Assembly: GCA_009773005.1 (NCBI GenBank)
Contig: WOUT01000017.1
Span: forward strand, 1-64,000
Source of the DNA: Chloroflexota bacterium
GTDB lineage: Bacteria > Chloroflexota > Anaerolineae > Anaerolineales > Anaerolineaceae
Length of the DNA stretch: 64,000 nt
Direction of reading: 5' to 3'
Part shown: piece by piece, positions 32,940 through 41,637 of the stretch
Layout: the number at the start of each line of letters is the position of its first letter
Numbering within the stretch: position 1 is the stretch's first letter
Program-made: the position numbers and the translations under genes
The notes under the pieces: model-generated
What the model saw: the letters and a program-made list of their open reading frames with translations, nothing else
Database searches by the model: none
Told to the model about the DNA's origin: nothing

Positions 32940-34106
32940 ATGACTTCGAAAGTGTTTTACGGCTCTCCGCGCCAGACACGCCTGTGTGCGGATGAAACAT
33001 TGCCTGCTAAATTGGATCTGATCATGGGCGCCCTTCACCTGCGCGACCGGGTCAAAAAAGAATTGGTGTGCCTCAAACTGCATGTGGGCAATAACATCGG
33101 CTATTCGGTCATCCACCCCGTCTTCATCCGCAAGGTGGTGCAGGCCATCAAAGACGGCGGAGGCAAGCCCTTCATCGTGGATGTGGATTGGGATGTAGCG
33201 GGCTGCGAAACACGCGGCTATACAACTGAAGTGCTCGGCTGCCCGGTCTACCCGGCCGCCGGACCAATGGACAATTATCATTATGAACACGAGTGGGAAT
33301 ACAAGAACATGAAGACCTGGAAGGTGGCGGGGATGGTAGAAGATGCATCCTTCCTAGTCAACTTTGCGCATGTTAAAGGCCACCCTTCCTGTGGTTTTGG
33401 CGCGGCTTTCAAGAACATTGCTCTGGGCTGCATGGTGGGTGATACTCGCGGCAAGATCCACGATACCAATCACTACGACAAATACTGGTTTAAAGAGAAT
33501 TGCAGCGACCGCGCGCTGATGCAGAAAATTGTGGATTCCTGCCCGTTCGGAGCGATTGTGTTTGATAAAAAAGACCCGGATGAACTGCATCTGCATTTTG
33601 AGCCGTGCAACCAGTGCATGCGCTGCCAGCAGGTGGCACCAGCCGGCAGCCTGAAAATCGACCCGGTCAACTTCCACTCTTTCCAGGAGGCTTGCGCCAT
33701 CTCCACCGCCATCACACTTTCCACTTTTGCCAAAGAGAAAACCGTACATCTGGCGCTGGCTAACCAGATGACCCCGGTATGCGACTGCTTCGGGTTCACC
33801 GGCATGCCCATCCTCAATGACGAAGGCGTTTTTGGTTCGGATGATATTGTCGCGCTTGATAAAGCAGTTCTGGATAAAACTGCCATCCGGCCCCTGTTGC
33901 TGGATAACGTCCCCGATTGCATGGAACCTCAAATGATCGACGCGCATCCCTTCTCGCAGCTGCACGGACCTTTTAAAGATCCGTATGTGGTAGTACGCTA
34001 CGCTGAACAATTGGGTTTAGGCAGCCAAGATTATGAACTGGTGGACGTGCTGCCGTTCGAACGCAAGGGTCCTGCCCCGATGGGTTACTACATCGCGGCG
34101 AAGTAG
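32940..34106 (+). CDS. DUF362 family iron-sulfur protein
   Basis: 388 residues. The DUF362 core shows LVCLKLHVGNN near 42, then IVDVDWD, NFAHVKGHPSCGFGAAFKNI and a cysteine cluster FEPCNQCMRCQQ at about 220-231, which has the look of one [4Fe-4S] ligand set but has only three close Cys. The family is common in anaerobes and often fused to ferredoxin domains; its reaction is not established. AAGGCGG precedes the ATG. Transcribed alone between an extended -10 promoter and a perfect terminator. Confidence 0.8.
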   Translation: MTSKVFYGSPRQTRLCADETLPAKLDLIMGALHLRDRVKKELVCLKLHVGNNIGYSVIHPVFIRKVVQAIKDGGGKPFIVDVDWDVAGCETRGYTTEVLGCPVYPAAGPMDNYHYEHEWEYKNMKTWKVAGMVEDASFLVNFAHVKGHPSCGFGAAFKNIALGCMVGDTRGKIHDTNHYDKYWFKENCSDRALMQKIVDSCPFGAIVFDKKDPDELHLHFEPCNQCMRCQQVAPAGSLKIDPVNFHSFQEACAISTAITLSTFAKEKTVHLALANQMTPVCDCFGFTGMPILNDEGVFGSDDIVALDKAVLDKTAIRPLLLDNVPDCMEPQMIDAHPFSQLHGPFKDPYVVVRYAEQLGLGSQDYELVDVLPFERKGPAPMGYYIAAK

Positions 34107-34121
34107 GGCAGAAAACCACTT

Positions 34122-34165
34122 AACACAACTCCGGCAGCCGAATCTAAGCCGGAGTTGTGTTTTGC
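34122..34165 (+). terminator. intrinsic terminator after the DUF362 gene
   Basis: A 14-bp perfect stem, AACACAACTCCGGC (34122-34135) with GCCGGAGTTGTGTT (34148-34161), followed by T residues. Confidence 0.88.
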
Positions 34166-34222
34166 AACCAATTCTTTTCTCTCTGCGTATATGTTGGTAG
34201 ATCACACAGGAGAAAAATCAAG

Positions 34223-35086
34223 TTGAAGAAAACCTTATTTCTATTTATTTTATTCGCACTAACACTTTCAGCCTGCACCGTAAATGGATATCCGATCTCG
34301 GTTGTCAATGAGCGTGTCAACGGATCCGGTAAAATTATCACCGAGACCCGCTATGTGAGCGGTTTCAATAAAGTGGACCTGCAGGGCATTGGCAACCTGA
34401 CCATCGTTCAGGGGAGCGATGAATTGCTGACGATCACAAGTGATGACAACTTCATGGATTACATCACCACCGAAGTGGTCAACGGCACGCTGGAGATTGG
34501 GATGAAGCCCAACCTCTCACTCAACCCTACAGGCACTATCGATTACAAACTGACGGTGAAGTCACTTTCCAGCGTTGTGTTGTCAGGGTTTGGCAGCATC
34601 ACTGCAGGCAAACTGACGAGAAATGAGCTGGAAGTAAGACTCGCGGGATCAGGTGAAATAAATCTGGGTATGCTTGAGAGCGACACGCTCCTGCTGCGGG
34701 TTTCAGGTTTTGGCGATATCAATGTGGAAAACATGAACGTCAAACAGCCAAACCTTGAGATCACCGGCTCCGGCGATATTAATGTGGATCAAATGGATGT
34801 GGAAGACCTGGCTGTCAAAATCAGCGGTTTCGGCAACACAGATTTAACTGGAAAAGCGGAGACTCAGGAAGTCCAGATTCTTGGCTCTGGCAACTATAGA
34901 GCCGGCAACCTCGAAAGTGAACGTGCTATTGCGAAAATTACCGGTTTTGGTGATGCAAAGGTATGGGCGAAGAGCGATCTGGATGTAACCATCACCGGCA
35001 GCGGCAACCTGGATTACTACGGCAGCCCGCGCGTGACCCAATCCGTGACCAGCTTTGGCAAGATTAATTCACTCGGCGAACATTAA
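34223..35086 (+). CDS. GIN-domain (DUF2807) lipoprotein
   Basis: 287 residues from a TTG start at 34223, chosen because CAGGAGA lies 9 bp upstream and because a longer frame would begin inside the preceding terminator. MKKTLFLFILFALTLSAC gives a lipoprotein signal with Cys18. From about residue 45 the sequence repeats SGFG and GSGDI-V motifs about every 20 residues (SGFGSI, GSGEI, SGFGDI, GSGDI), the pattern of the right-handed beta-helix GIN domain seen in putative adhesin heads. Surface location is inferred; function unknown. Confidence 0.85.
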   Translation: MKKTLFLFILFALTLSACTVNGYPISVVNERVNGSGKIITETRYVSGFNKVDLQGIGNLTIVQGSDELLTITSDDNFMDYITTEVVNGTLEIGMKPNLSLNPTGTIDYKLTVKSLSSVVLSGFGSITAGKLTRNELEVRLAGSGEINLGMLESDTLLLRVSGFGDINVENMNVKQPNLEITGSGDINVDQMDVEDLAVKISGFGNTDLTGKAETQEVQILGSGNYRAGNLESERAIAKITGFGDAKVWAKSDLDVTITGSGNLDYYGSPRVTQSVTSFGKINSLGEH

Positions 35087-35102
35087 GCACACGGGATTTC
35101 AC

Positions 35103-35132
35103 CGGAGAGCAAGAGCGCTCTCCGTTTTTTTT
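35103..35132 (+). terminator. intrinsic terminator after the GIN lipoprotein
   Basis: CGGAGAGC/GCTCTCCG, 8-bp stem, 6-nt loop, then eight T residues. Confidence 0.9.
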
Positions 35133-35148
35133 GCATGGTTTTAGAGAA

Positions 35149-35346
35149 TCATTCAGCAATTGCAATGGGCTGAGTTGCCTGCAGCGCATCCTGCAATTTC
35201 AACAATACAGCCTTGCGGCCTTTCAACATCATCTTGTAATCGATATTATCCGTTGCGGCGATCTGCATGCGAAGGTCAGAGAGACAGTTTTCTAGCAATT
35301 GAAGCAGCACGGTTTTCTCTTCTTCCTCAAGTTGAAGCCGTATCAT
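35149..35346 (-). CDS. small helical hypothetical protein
   Basis: 65 residues, very likely a real gene because GAGGAGGATCCC sits ideally before the ATG. The sequence (IRLQLEEEEKTVLLQLLENC and KAVLLKLQDAL) is charged and entirely helical by appearance, with one Cys. It could be a small coiled-coil adaptor. No family is recognised. A terminator for the gene upstream lies between them, so it is probably expressed separately. Confidence 0.65.
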   Translation of the reverse strand: MIRLQLEEEEKTVLLQLLENCLSDLRMQIAATDNIDYKMMLKGRKAVLLKLQDALQATQPIAIAE

Positions 35347-35371
35347 GGGATCCTCCTCTCAAAAGACCAAT

Positions 35372-35401
35372 AAAAAAAGCTGTCCGTCCATGACGAACAG
35401 C
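35372..35401 (-). terminator. terminator downstream of the acetyltransferase
   Basis: GCTGTCCGTC/GACGAACAGC, 10-bp stem with one mismatch and a 3-nt loop; on the minus strand a run of seven T follows. About 125 bp after the acetyltransferase stop. Confidence 0.72.
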
Positions 35402-35526
35402 CCGATAGAGACTGGTGATGATTTTTCAAGCAGAGCTGACAGCAACGCTTTTTTCTATTTTCATTATAGAATGTTCGAGGCTGCCAGTCAAGTGATTTTT
35501 ATCAAAATCAAGAAGCGGTTGAATGG

Positions 35527-36639
35527 TCAAATTGGCATCTCATAAACACGGTAGCGGCGCAGGTTTTTGACCCCCATCTTGTAAAGGGCATTGTTCATCC
35601 GGACATTATCTTCAAGCACGTAGTTGATCTCTAGCCGAACTTTATTGGAGTTTAAGGCGTCGTAGGTGGCGCGGTAAAGCAGGGTGTCGATGGCTTTTCC
35701 CTGATATTCGGGGATGACGCCAAGCGCCCACATGCGGTACTGCGTGATACGCGGCAGCATGTAGAGCAGTTTTATCCAGCCAAAGGGCAGCAGACGTCCG
35801 TTCAACCCTTTGAGAATAACGTTGATATCCGGGAGCGTCATGGCGAACCCGATCGGTTTACCACCGGCGGTCTCGGCGATCAACACAGCTTTCGGGTTGA
35901 TGATCTGTTTCAGGTCGCGAGCCATTGCTCTGCCCTCTTCTTCTGTTACCGGGTAGAACCCCCAATTGTCCGAGATCGAGACGTTGGCAAGGTTAACAAT
36001 CGTGACCACATCTTGCTCAAGACTCTTCATGTTCACCGGGCGAATGGTGACTCCATAACGTTTTTGCACTTTCTCGGTCAGGGTCAGATAGCGCTCCGGG
36101 AATTGATACCCGTCCTTCGCGTCCATTATGTAAACCATCAGATCTTTGGCTTTTGCCAATCCAAAGGAAGTCAAAAGGTCATTGTAGTATGGAGGGTTAT
36201 AGGGAGCCAGAATGACTGGCGAGGGTTCATAGCCTTCAACAACCAACCCCCATTCCTGCGAGGCGAAACTCCAGGGTCCGCGCATGCTGGTCATGCCTTT
36301 CTTGCGCAGCCACTCACGAGCGGCAGAAAGCAGTGCCTTTGCAATCACGGGATCATTGTTGCATTCGAATGAACCAAAAAGACCGATGGGCTGCTTCCAG
36401 TGATCCAATGCCAGTTTGTCCAAGAAAGCAGAAACCCGGCCAACGACTTTGCCATTCTCCCTGGCGAGAAAGAGCGCATAAATGCAGTGATTCAGCATCG
36501 GATTATTCTCAGGTACGTACTGGGCTTGTTGTTCCGAGCGCAATGGAGCCACCCAAACCGGATCATTTCGATATAACTGATAAGGAAGGTCAATAAATGC
36601 TTTTAAATCCTGCCGGGTTTGAACCTCGATGATCTCCAT
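35527..36639 (-). CDS. GNAT family N-acetyltransferase, long form
   Basis: 370 residues from the ATG at 36639 after GCGAGGAGCGG. Recognisable are MEIIEVQTRQDLKAFIDLPY at the N terminus, LYRNDPVWVAPL, FGSFEC, MRGPWSFASQEWGLVVEGYE in the middle, and a C-terminal GNAT core with LGVIPEYQGKAIDTLLYR (the acetyl-CoA loop Q/R-x-x-G/A-x-G/A is degenerate) and LEINYVLEDNVRMNNALYKMG. Two tandem GNAT-like halves are likely. The substrate is unknown. Confidence 0.75.
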   Translation of the reverse strand: MEIIEVQTRQDLKAFIDLPYQLYRNDPVWVAPLRSEQQAQYVPENNPMLNHCIYALFLARENGKVVGRVSAFLDKLALDHWKQPIGLFGSFECNNDPVIAKALLSAAREWLRKKGMTSMRGPWSFASQEWGLVVEGYEPSPVILAPYNPPYYNDLLTSFGLAKAKDLMVYIMDAKDGYQFPERYLTLTEKVQKRYGVTIRPVNMKSLEQDVVTIVNLANVSISDNWGFYPVTEEEGRAMARDLKQIINPKAVLIAETAGGKPIGFAMTLPDINVILKGLNGRLLPFGWIKLLYMLPRITQYRMWALGVIPEYQGKAIDTLLYRATYDALNSNKVRLEINYVLEDNVRMNNALYKMGVKNLRRYRVYEMPI

Positions 36640-36724
36640 AACCGCTCCTCGCAATGTTGACTATAGGTCAAAACAGTTTGTAATACAAGCGATTTTCAGA
36701 GAGATATTCTAATTGAGGATGCGA

Positions 36725-37498
36725 TTATGATTTTGTTGCTGTCAACACCAGATTCCCGCTGGTTAGGGGCACGAATAGATCTCCGGTAAGACCGCCAAAA
36801 CTGTGAATTTCACCAAAACCTGCCGTAGTTAAGGCATTGACCAACTCTTTTTGCAGTTGCGGCCTCAGATGAGTTGATGAAACACTGGATTCCCAGCTTG
36901 AGTTGCCAGAGCGTTTGAGTGTGACGATGTTGAATTGGATCAACCCGTCAGGCTCGAAATTGTAGAAGCGTTGGAACACCCACTCGCTTTTTTCTTCTTG
37001 ATGCGTCTGGGGTTCCATCCAGCGCTCTTTTTTGGCCATTACAGCATCGAAATTGCGGTTCTGGATCAAGAGCAACCCACCAGGGCGCAGGCAGGAAGCA
37101 AAATCTTTTAGCGTTTCATCCACTTCGTTTTGAGTATGCAAATGCGGGAGTGAATTCCCAAGGCACAGGACGGCATCGAATTGTCCTGCGCCGAGGTTTT
37201 TTGCCAAAGAACCAAATCCAATGACCTCAAACCTGGCTTTTAGGCCAATTTCAACTGAATTAGAACGGGCTTTCGCGATCATTTCACCGCTGAAGTCCGC
37301 ACCGACTACCTCAAAGCCCAATTTGGCAAGCGCCAGGGCGTGCATCCCTGTGCCGCAGGCAGAATCCAAAACCTTCTTGGGTACGCTGGCGGTTGATGGG
37401 TGCGCTGCCAACAACTTTTCAATGAACGGCATCTCCAGAGCAAGCCGGCTTTTCCAATTAACAAAGCGGTCATAATCGTTCGCGAACAGATCATACAT
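36725..37498 (-). CDS. class I SAM-dependent methyltransferase
   Basis: 257 residues. Opens MYDLFANDYDRFVNW, then motif I VLDSACGTGMHALALAKLG, the acidic loop VVGADFSGEMI, FDAVLCLGNSLPHL and LRPGGLLLIQNRNFDAV, a glycine/sarcosine-methyltransferase-like arrangement. C-terminal beta strands end LTGDLF-PLTSGNLVLTATK. The substrate cannot be inferred. Divergent from the DUF998 gene across 87 bp. Confidence 0.82.
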   Translation of the reverse strand: MYDLFANDYDRFVNWKSRLALEMPFIEKLLAAHPSTASVPKKVLDSACGTGMHALALAKLGFEVVGADFSGEMIAKARSNSVEIGLKARFEVIGFGSLAKNLGAGQFDAVLCLGNSLPHLHTQNEVDETLKDFASCLRPGGLLLIQNRNFDAVMAKKERWMEPQTHQEEKSEWVFQRFYNFEPDGLIQFNIVTLKRSGNSSWESSVSSTHLRPQLQKELVNALTTAGFGEIHSFGGLTGDLFVPLTSGNLVLTATKS

Positions 37499-37550
37499 GC
37501 GGCAATCCTTTTCACATAGCTAACGAAAGACTCTAGAAAGTTCAACGAAA

Positions 37551-37559
37551 TGATAAAAT
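37551..37559 (+). promoter_or_regulatory. extended -10 promoter of the DUF998 gene
   Basis: TGATAAAAT 26 bp before the ATG, the same nonamer as before gatB. Confidence 0.45.
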
Positions 37560-37585
37560 GAGGTCATCTTAGACCGGGGTGATCC

Positions 37586-38284
37586 ATGACTGACGCAACT
37601 TTTTTACAATCCTTCTTGCAAGTTTACCCTCATTTTGGCTGGATTGGCAGCCTGATTATTTTAACAGGGTGTCTGGTTTCTGCAGTGGCTTACACGGGCA
37701 AAGCGGATGAGCGCTATTCCATACTCAACCATTTCATTTCCGAGTTGGGCGAGATTGGTATCTCAAGGTCAGCGGCGGTGTTCAACACTGCCATGGTAAT
37801 TGGTGGAATCCTCTTTATCCCTTATATGGTGGGGCTGGGGTTAACCATTGGTTCGTGGTGGGCAATCATTGGGATGTCTGCCGGGTTGCTGGCGGCAGTA
37901 TCGAGTATCCTGGTTGGCATTTTTTCAATGGACAGGCTTACCCCGCACCGCCGGGCAGCCATGACCTTTTTCAGGTCCGGGCTGGTGACGGTTGTTTTCT
38001 TCACTATCGCAGTGTTTGCCCAGCCAGCCGGGCACCGGACGATTCCGCTGGTGGTCAATATGTTCGGGATCATCGCAATAATTTCCTATGCCGCCTTCCT
38101 GGCGATCGTTGGCCGCAAGATGGATACGAACAACCAGCCAAATTACATCCTTGATCCATCCGTAATGCCAGAGAGACCAAAGTTTTGGCGCACCGCATTC
38201 CTGGAATGGATGTTGTTTTTCTCGACGATTGCGTGGTTCTTATTGGTCAGTCTTTTTGTCTTGGGGCCACAGATTGTCGTTTAA
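37586..38284 (+). CDS. DUF998 integral membrane protein
   Basis: 232 residues with about six hydrophobic helices. The segment YSILNHFISELGEIGISRSA followed by FNTAMVIGGI is the DUF998 hallmark (N-x-x-S-D/E-L). A cytosolic loop MDRLTPHRRAAM follows helix 4. Function unknown. GGGGTGAT precedes the ATG. Confidence 0.8.
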   Translation: MTDATFLQSFLQVYPHFGWIGSLIILTGCLVSAVAYTGKADERYSILNHFISELGEIGISRSAAVFNTAMVIGGILFIPYMVGLGLTIGSWWAIIGMSAGLLAAVSSILVGIFSMDRLTPHRRAAMTFFRSGLVTVVFFTIAVFAQPAGHRTIPLVVNMFGIIAIISYAAFLAIVGRKMDTNNQPNYILDPSVMPERPKFWRTAFLEWMLFFSTIAWFLLVSLFVLGPQIVV

Positions 38285-38287
38285 TAA

Positions 38288-38327
38288 AAAAACCACCCGG
38301 AAGATTCTTTGATTGACGGGTGATTTT
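38288..38327. terminator. bidirectional terminator
   Basis: CACCCG (38294-38299) pairs with CGGGTG (38317-38322); T runs follow on the plus strand (ATTTTTC) and, on the minus strand, seven T. It separates the converging DUF998 and ABC-2 permease genes. Confidence 0.7.
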
Positions 38328-38340
38328 TCTAAGGTTGAGT

Positions 38341-39150
38341 CTATTTAAGGAAAATGCTGATCACGAAAGGGAGAAGCACTAATATTGCAAGCAAGGTATT
38401 TCCTCGCCTTTTTGTGTTTCTGTTATCCCAACTGAAAAGAAAAATCGCCAACAAAAACGCTAGAACTCCACTTAAGATAAGCACGATCACAGAACCCCAC
38501 GGTGAAAAATCCGCGGCCTTGCCCATCGCCAGACTGTTGAACGCATTCATTGCGTGGGAGGCGGGCAAGAGCCGGGCAGCTTTTCCGGCAATTTCAGGGA
38601 GCATGTTGTAAGGCAGCATGAGACCCCCCAGCAGCATTGATGGAACGAAAATGATCTGTGACCACAGGACGGTCATCCGTGATGAGGGGGAGACTACACC
38701 GATCAAGACGCTAATACAAGCCGAAGAAAAAGTAATTGCCAGAAAAACGATGACGAAATTTATCCAATTAACCGGTAATGGCGCTTTGAAGAATAATGGT
38801 GCTGTTATGGTGATGACCGCAGTTACCAAAGCGAGATGAAGGGTTGTGGTTAAAGCCGGAATGGATAAAACCGATATTGAAGGAACGCCATTGATCTTGA
38901 AGCTTCTGAAAATCCCATTTTCACGGGCATTCACCAACGGGTCGGGGATGCCAAGAAGCGTGGATGCCAAAACTGAAAACACGACCAGCGCAGGAACTAA
39001 TGTTTCCAAAAAGGGAGGGTTAATTGATGGCATGATGAAGCCCATTAATAAATAGAATCCTAGCGGGAACAGGTAGTTCATCAACAGCAACTGTTTATTC
39101 CTTACACCTGAGCGAAATTCAAACATAAAGTGATGGATGAATGCTTTCAA
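38341..39150 (-). CDS. ABC-2 type transporter permease
   Basis: 269 residues with six hydrophobic helices, ABC-2 layout (LLLMNYLFPLGFYLLMGFIM, SSRMTVLWSQIIFVPSMLLGGLMLP, PASHAMNAFNSL). A TTG start overlaps the stop of the ATPase gene in a TTGA arrangement and has AGGAGGT 6 nt upstream. It forms an export complex with that ATPase; the cargo is unknown. Confidence 0.85.
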   Translation of the reverse strand: MKAFIHHFMFEFRSGVRNKQLLLMNYLFPLGFYLLMGFIMPSINPPFLETLVPALVVFSVLASTLLGIPDPLVNARENGIFRSFKINGVPSISVLSIPALTTTLHLALVTAVITITAPLFFKAPLPVNWINFVIVFLAITFSSACISVLIGVVSPSSRMTVLWSQIIFVPSMLLGGLMLPYNMLPEIAGKAARLLPASHAMNAFNSLAMGKAADFSPWGSVIVLILSGVLAFLLAIFLFSWDNRNTKRRGNTLLAILVLLPFVISIFLK

Positions 39151-40064
39151 TTCGCACCTCCTATGTTCGTAATTTCGAGGAACCGATCTTCAAGCGAAGG
39201 GCGCTCGACGCGCAAATCGATCAGAATATCTTTATGCTTTTCAATGTGGGTTATGATGGCAATGATGGTTGAACTAATATCAGCGCTGAAGTAAATCTCG
39301 TAATCTTCTTTTGTGATCTGCCGGCTCACAGCCGGGAACTGGACAGTTTGATTGGAAAGGCACGCGTTTTGAGTTCTGGCAGATACTTTGGTCAGACCGG
39401 CGCCGGCGGCAGTTATTTCCATTGGTGTCCCGGTGGCTACGATTTTACCATTAAGGAGAATTGCGACCCGGTCAGACATCTCTTCTGCTTCTGCCATATC
39501 GTGAGTCGCGAGGACGATGGTGGTTCCTGCAGCTTTTAATTCGCGCATTAAATTGTGAAGCTCTACCCGTGATGCTACATCTAAACCTGCTGTGGGCTCA
39601 TCCAGGAAGAGAATCTGGGGTTTGTGGGCAACTGCAAGAGCAAGCGAGAGCCGCCTCTGCTGTCCGGTAGAAAGTTCGTAGAATTGTGTGTTTTGTTTAA
39701 TTTGAATCCCAAGTCTTTCCAGAAGGTCAAACCGTGGGGAAACGCTGTGATAGGCACAGAAGAATTTCATCGCCTCATTTGGAGTGATACTTTCAGGAAG
39801 TCCAGAACTCTGAAGCTGAACGCCAATCAGATTTCTTAGTTTTGCGGGTTCACGATGCGGGTCAACCCCGCCCACTTTGAGTGAACCGTTGTCTGGTTTG
39901 CGGAGACCTTCCAGACATTCAAGGGTACTGGTTTTACCTGCGCCGTTCGGTCCAAGCAAACCAAATATCTCTCCGTGAAAAACCTGAAAACTGATCCCAT
40001 CAACAGCCGTAAATGCACCATACTTTTTTTGAAAATGGGATACTTCAATTACTGCATCACCCAT
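39147..40064 (-). CDS. ABC transporter ATP-binding protein (exporter type)
   Basis: 305 residues. Walker A GPNGAGKTS near 40, Q-loop IGVQLQSSGLP, signature ELSTGQQRRLSLA, Walker B ILFLDEPTAGLD and H-loop VLATHD. The last 90 residues are a DrrA/CcmA-type extension. Overlaps the permease, so both are translated together. A TATAAT on the minus strand about 85 bp upstream may be the promoter. Confidence 0.9.
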   Translation of the reverse strand: MGDAVIEVSHFQKKYGAFTAVDGISFQVFHGEIFGLLGPNGAGKTSTLECLEGLRKPDNGSLKVGGVDPHREPAKLRNLIGVQLQSSGLPESITPNEAMKFFCAYHSVSPRFDLLERLGIQIKQNTQFYELSTGQQRRLSLALAVAHKPQILFLDEPTAGLDVASRVELHNLMRELKAAGTTIVLATHDMAEAEEMSDRVAILLNGKIVATGTPMEITAAGAGLTKVSARTQNACLSNQTVQFPAVSRQITKEDYEIYFSADISSTIIAIITHIEKHKDILIDLRVERPSLEDRFLEITNIGGAN

Positions 40065-40246
40065 CCTTCATTCTCCTCTGGAAGAATTTCCTTCTCCACA
40101 ACCTGTCAAAGAAACCAACACCTGTATTGTGAACAACCTTAGTTCGAGAGACAAATTATACTTATGTCCGGGTATCCTGTATATGTAAATCATTGGAACG
40201 ATTCGATTTTTAAGATCGTCATTTCAGTAAAAAAAGAGGATGTTCT

Positions 40247-40636
40247 ATGAAAAAGTATCTTGCTCTGATTGTGATTGGGTTGCTTTTTTCAGGGTTTCTC
40301 GCCGGGTGTGACGCGAAAAACGTGAAAATCACGAAAGATATGAATGGTGAAACCATTTCTGTTGAAAAAGGAGACTCGATAACCTTATCCCTCGCGGGCA
40401 ACCCGACCACTGGTTTCAACTGGGAGTTGATCGAAATGAGCCAAAGCATTCTTGTTCCGGAGGGCGAACCTGATTACAAATCGGGGTCCATGTTGATCGG
40501 TTCTAGCGGCGTATATACCTACAAATTCAACGCAGTCCAAGCGGGAAGCACCACTCTCAAGTTGGTTTATCATCGCTCGTGGGAAAAGGATATCCCGCCA
40601 GCGGAAATGTTTGAAGTCTTCATCAAAGTCAAATAA
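40247..40636 (+). CDS. chagasin-like (I42) cysteine protease inhibitor lipoprotein
   Basis: 129 residues. Signal peptide with lipobox FLAGC (Cys21). Three inhibitor loops are visible: NPTTGFNW (52-59), a glycine-rich GSSGVYTYKF near 85, and HRSWEKDIPP near 109, corresponding to the BC, DE and FG loops of chagasin that fill the active-site cleft of papain-like proteases. Anchored at the cell surface, it could protect against secreted or host-type cysteine proteases. AGAGGATG precedes the ATG. No protease gene is nearby. Confidence 0.85.
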   Translation: MKKYLALIVIGLLFSGFLAGCDAKNVKITKDMNGETISVEKGDSITLSLAGNPTTGFNWELIEMSQSILVPEGEPDYKSGSMLIGSSGVYTYKFNAVQAGSTTLKLVYHRSWEKDIPPAEMFEVFIKVK

Positions 40637-40719
40637 ACCACCAAGACCTTTGAAAGCAGGTTTTTGTTAATACAATCGATTGAGATCTGTAGAAACATGT
40701 TTTCTGAACACGCTTAAAT

Positions 40720-41637
40720 TCAGGATTTCTGTGTAAGACTCATAAACACATCTTCAAGAGTGATCTCGCTCGCGGCAATGTGAACTCCGGAAATTCCTTT
40801 TTCCGATAACCGGGATTCAAGTTGGTTTTTTTTGATCGCACCCGGCTTTGTATTCACATGAACAAGATCGCCCAAAAGACTGGTTTGCACGACTTCATTC
40901 ATTTGGTTAAGACATTCGAGCGTATCCAGGAGCGAATCGGCGGTGACATTCCAGGCTTGGCCCTTGAGGGTTGTGGTTTTCAGGCTGGAGGGTTTATCAA
41001 ACGCGAGCAGTTTTCCGTTGCGCATTAGCCCCACCCGGTTGCAGTATTCCGCCTCGTCCATATAATGGGTCGTGATGAAGATGGTCACTCCATTGGTAGC
41101 CAGTTGATAGATCAGATCCCAAAATTCGCGTCTTGCAACCGGGTCAACCCCCGAAGTGGGCTCATCCAGGAAGAGAAGTTTGGGTTGGTGCACAAGGGCA
41201 ATTGCCAACGCCAGGCGCTGCCGCCACCCGGCTGAGAGACCGCGAGTCAATTCACTGTTACGACCGGTCAGACCGACCAGGGACAGGGTTTCTTCTATCT
41301 TTTTCTTTTCTCTAACCCCATATACTCCCCCATAAAAGGCAAGATTTTCCCACACAGTCAAGTCATCATAAAGAGCAAATTTTTGTGACATATATCCTGA
41401 ACGCGACCGCACTTCTTCGGTTTGTTTAAACGCGTCAAAACCCAGGACGGAGGCGCTTCCTTCAGAAGGTTCAAGCAAACCCAGTAACATGCGGATGGTG
41501 GTAGTCTTTCCGCAACCATTTGGTCCCAGGTACCCCACGATCTCGCCGGCGCCAACCTCAAAATTGAGATGGTCCACTGCTGTGAAATCGCCGAAGCGAC
41601 GGGTCAGGTTATTGGCTTTAACGATGCTGTCAGGCAT
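40720..41637 (-). CDS. ABC transporter ATP-binding protein, second ATPase of the YbhF-like pair
   Basis: 305 residues from the ATG at 41637 (a longer frame has 16 extra codons without support). Walker A GPNGCGKTTT, signature LSAGWRQRLALA, Walker B LLFLDEPTSGVDP, H-loop ITTHYMDEAEYC. It overlaps the upstream ATPase gene by 8 bp. In enteric YbhF two such domains are fused; here they are two adjacent genes. Last gene of the TetR-controlled unit. Confidence 0.88.
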   Translation of the reverse strand: MPDSIVKANNLTRRFGDFTAVDHLNFEVGAGEIVGYLGPNGCGKTTTIRMLLGLLEPSEGSASVLGFDAFKQTEEVRSRSGYMSQKFALYDDLTVWENLAFYGGVYGVREKKKIEETLSLVGLTGRNSELTRGLSAGWRQRLALAIALVHQPKLLFLDEPTSGVDPVARREFWDLIYQLATNGVTIFITTHYMDEAEYCNRVGLMRNGKLLAFDKPSSLKTTTLKGQAWNVTADSLLDTLECLNQMNEVVQTSLLGDLVHVNTKPGAIKKNQLESRLSEKGISGVHIAASEITLEDVFMSLTQKS

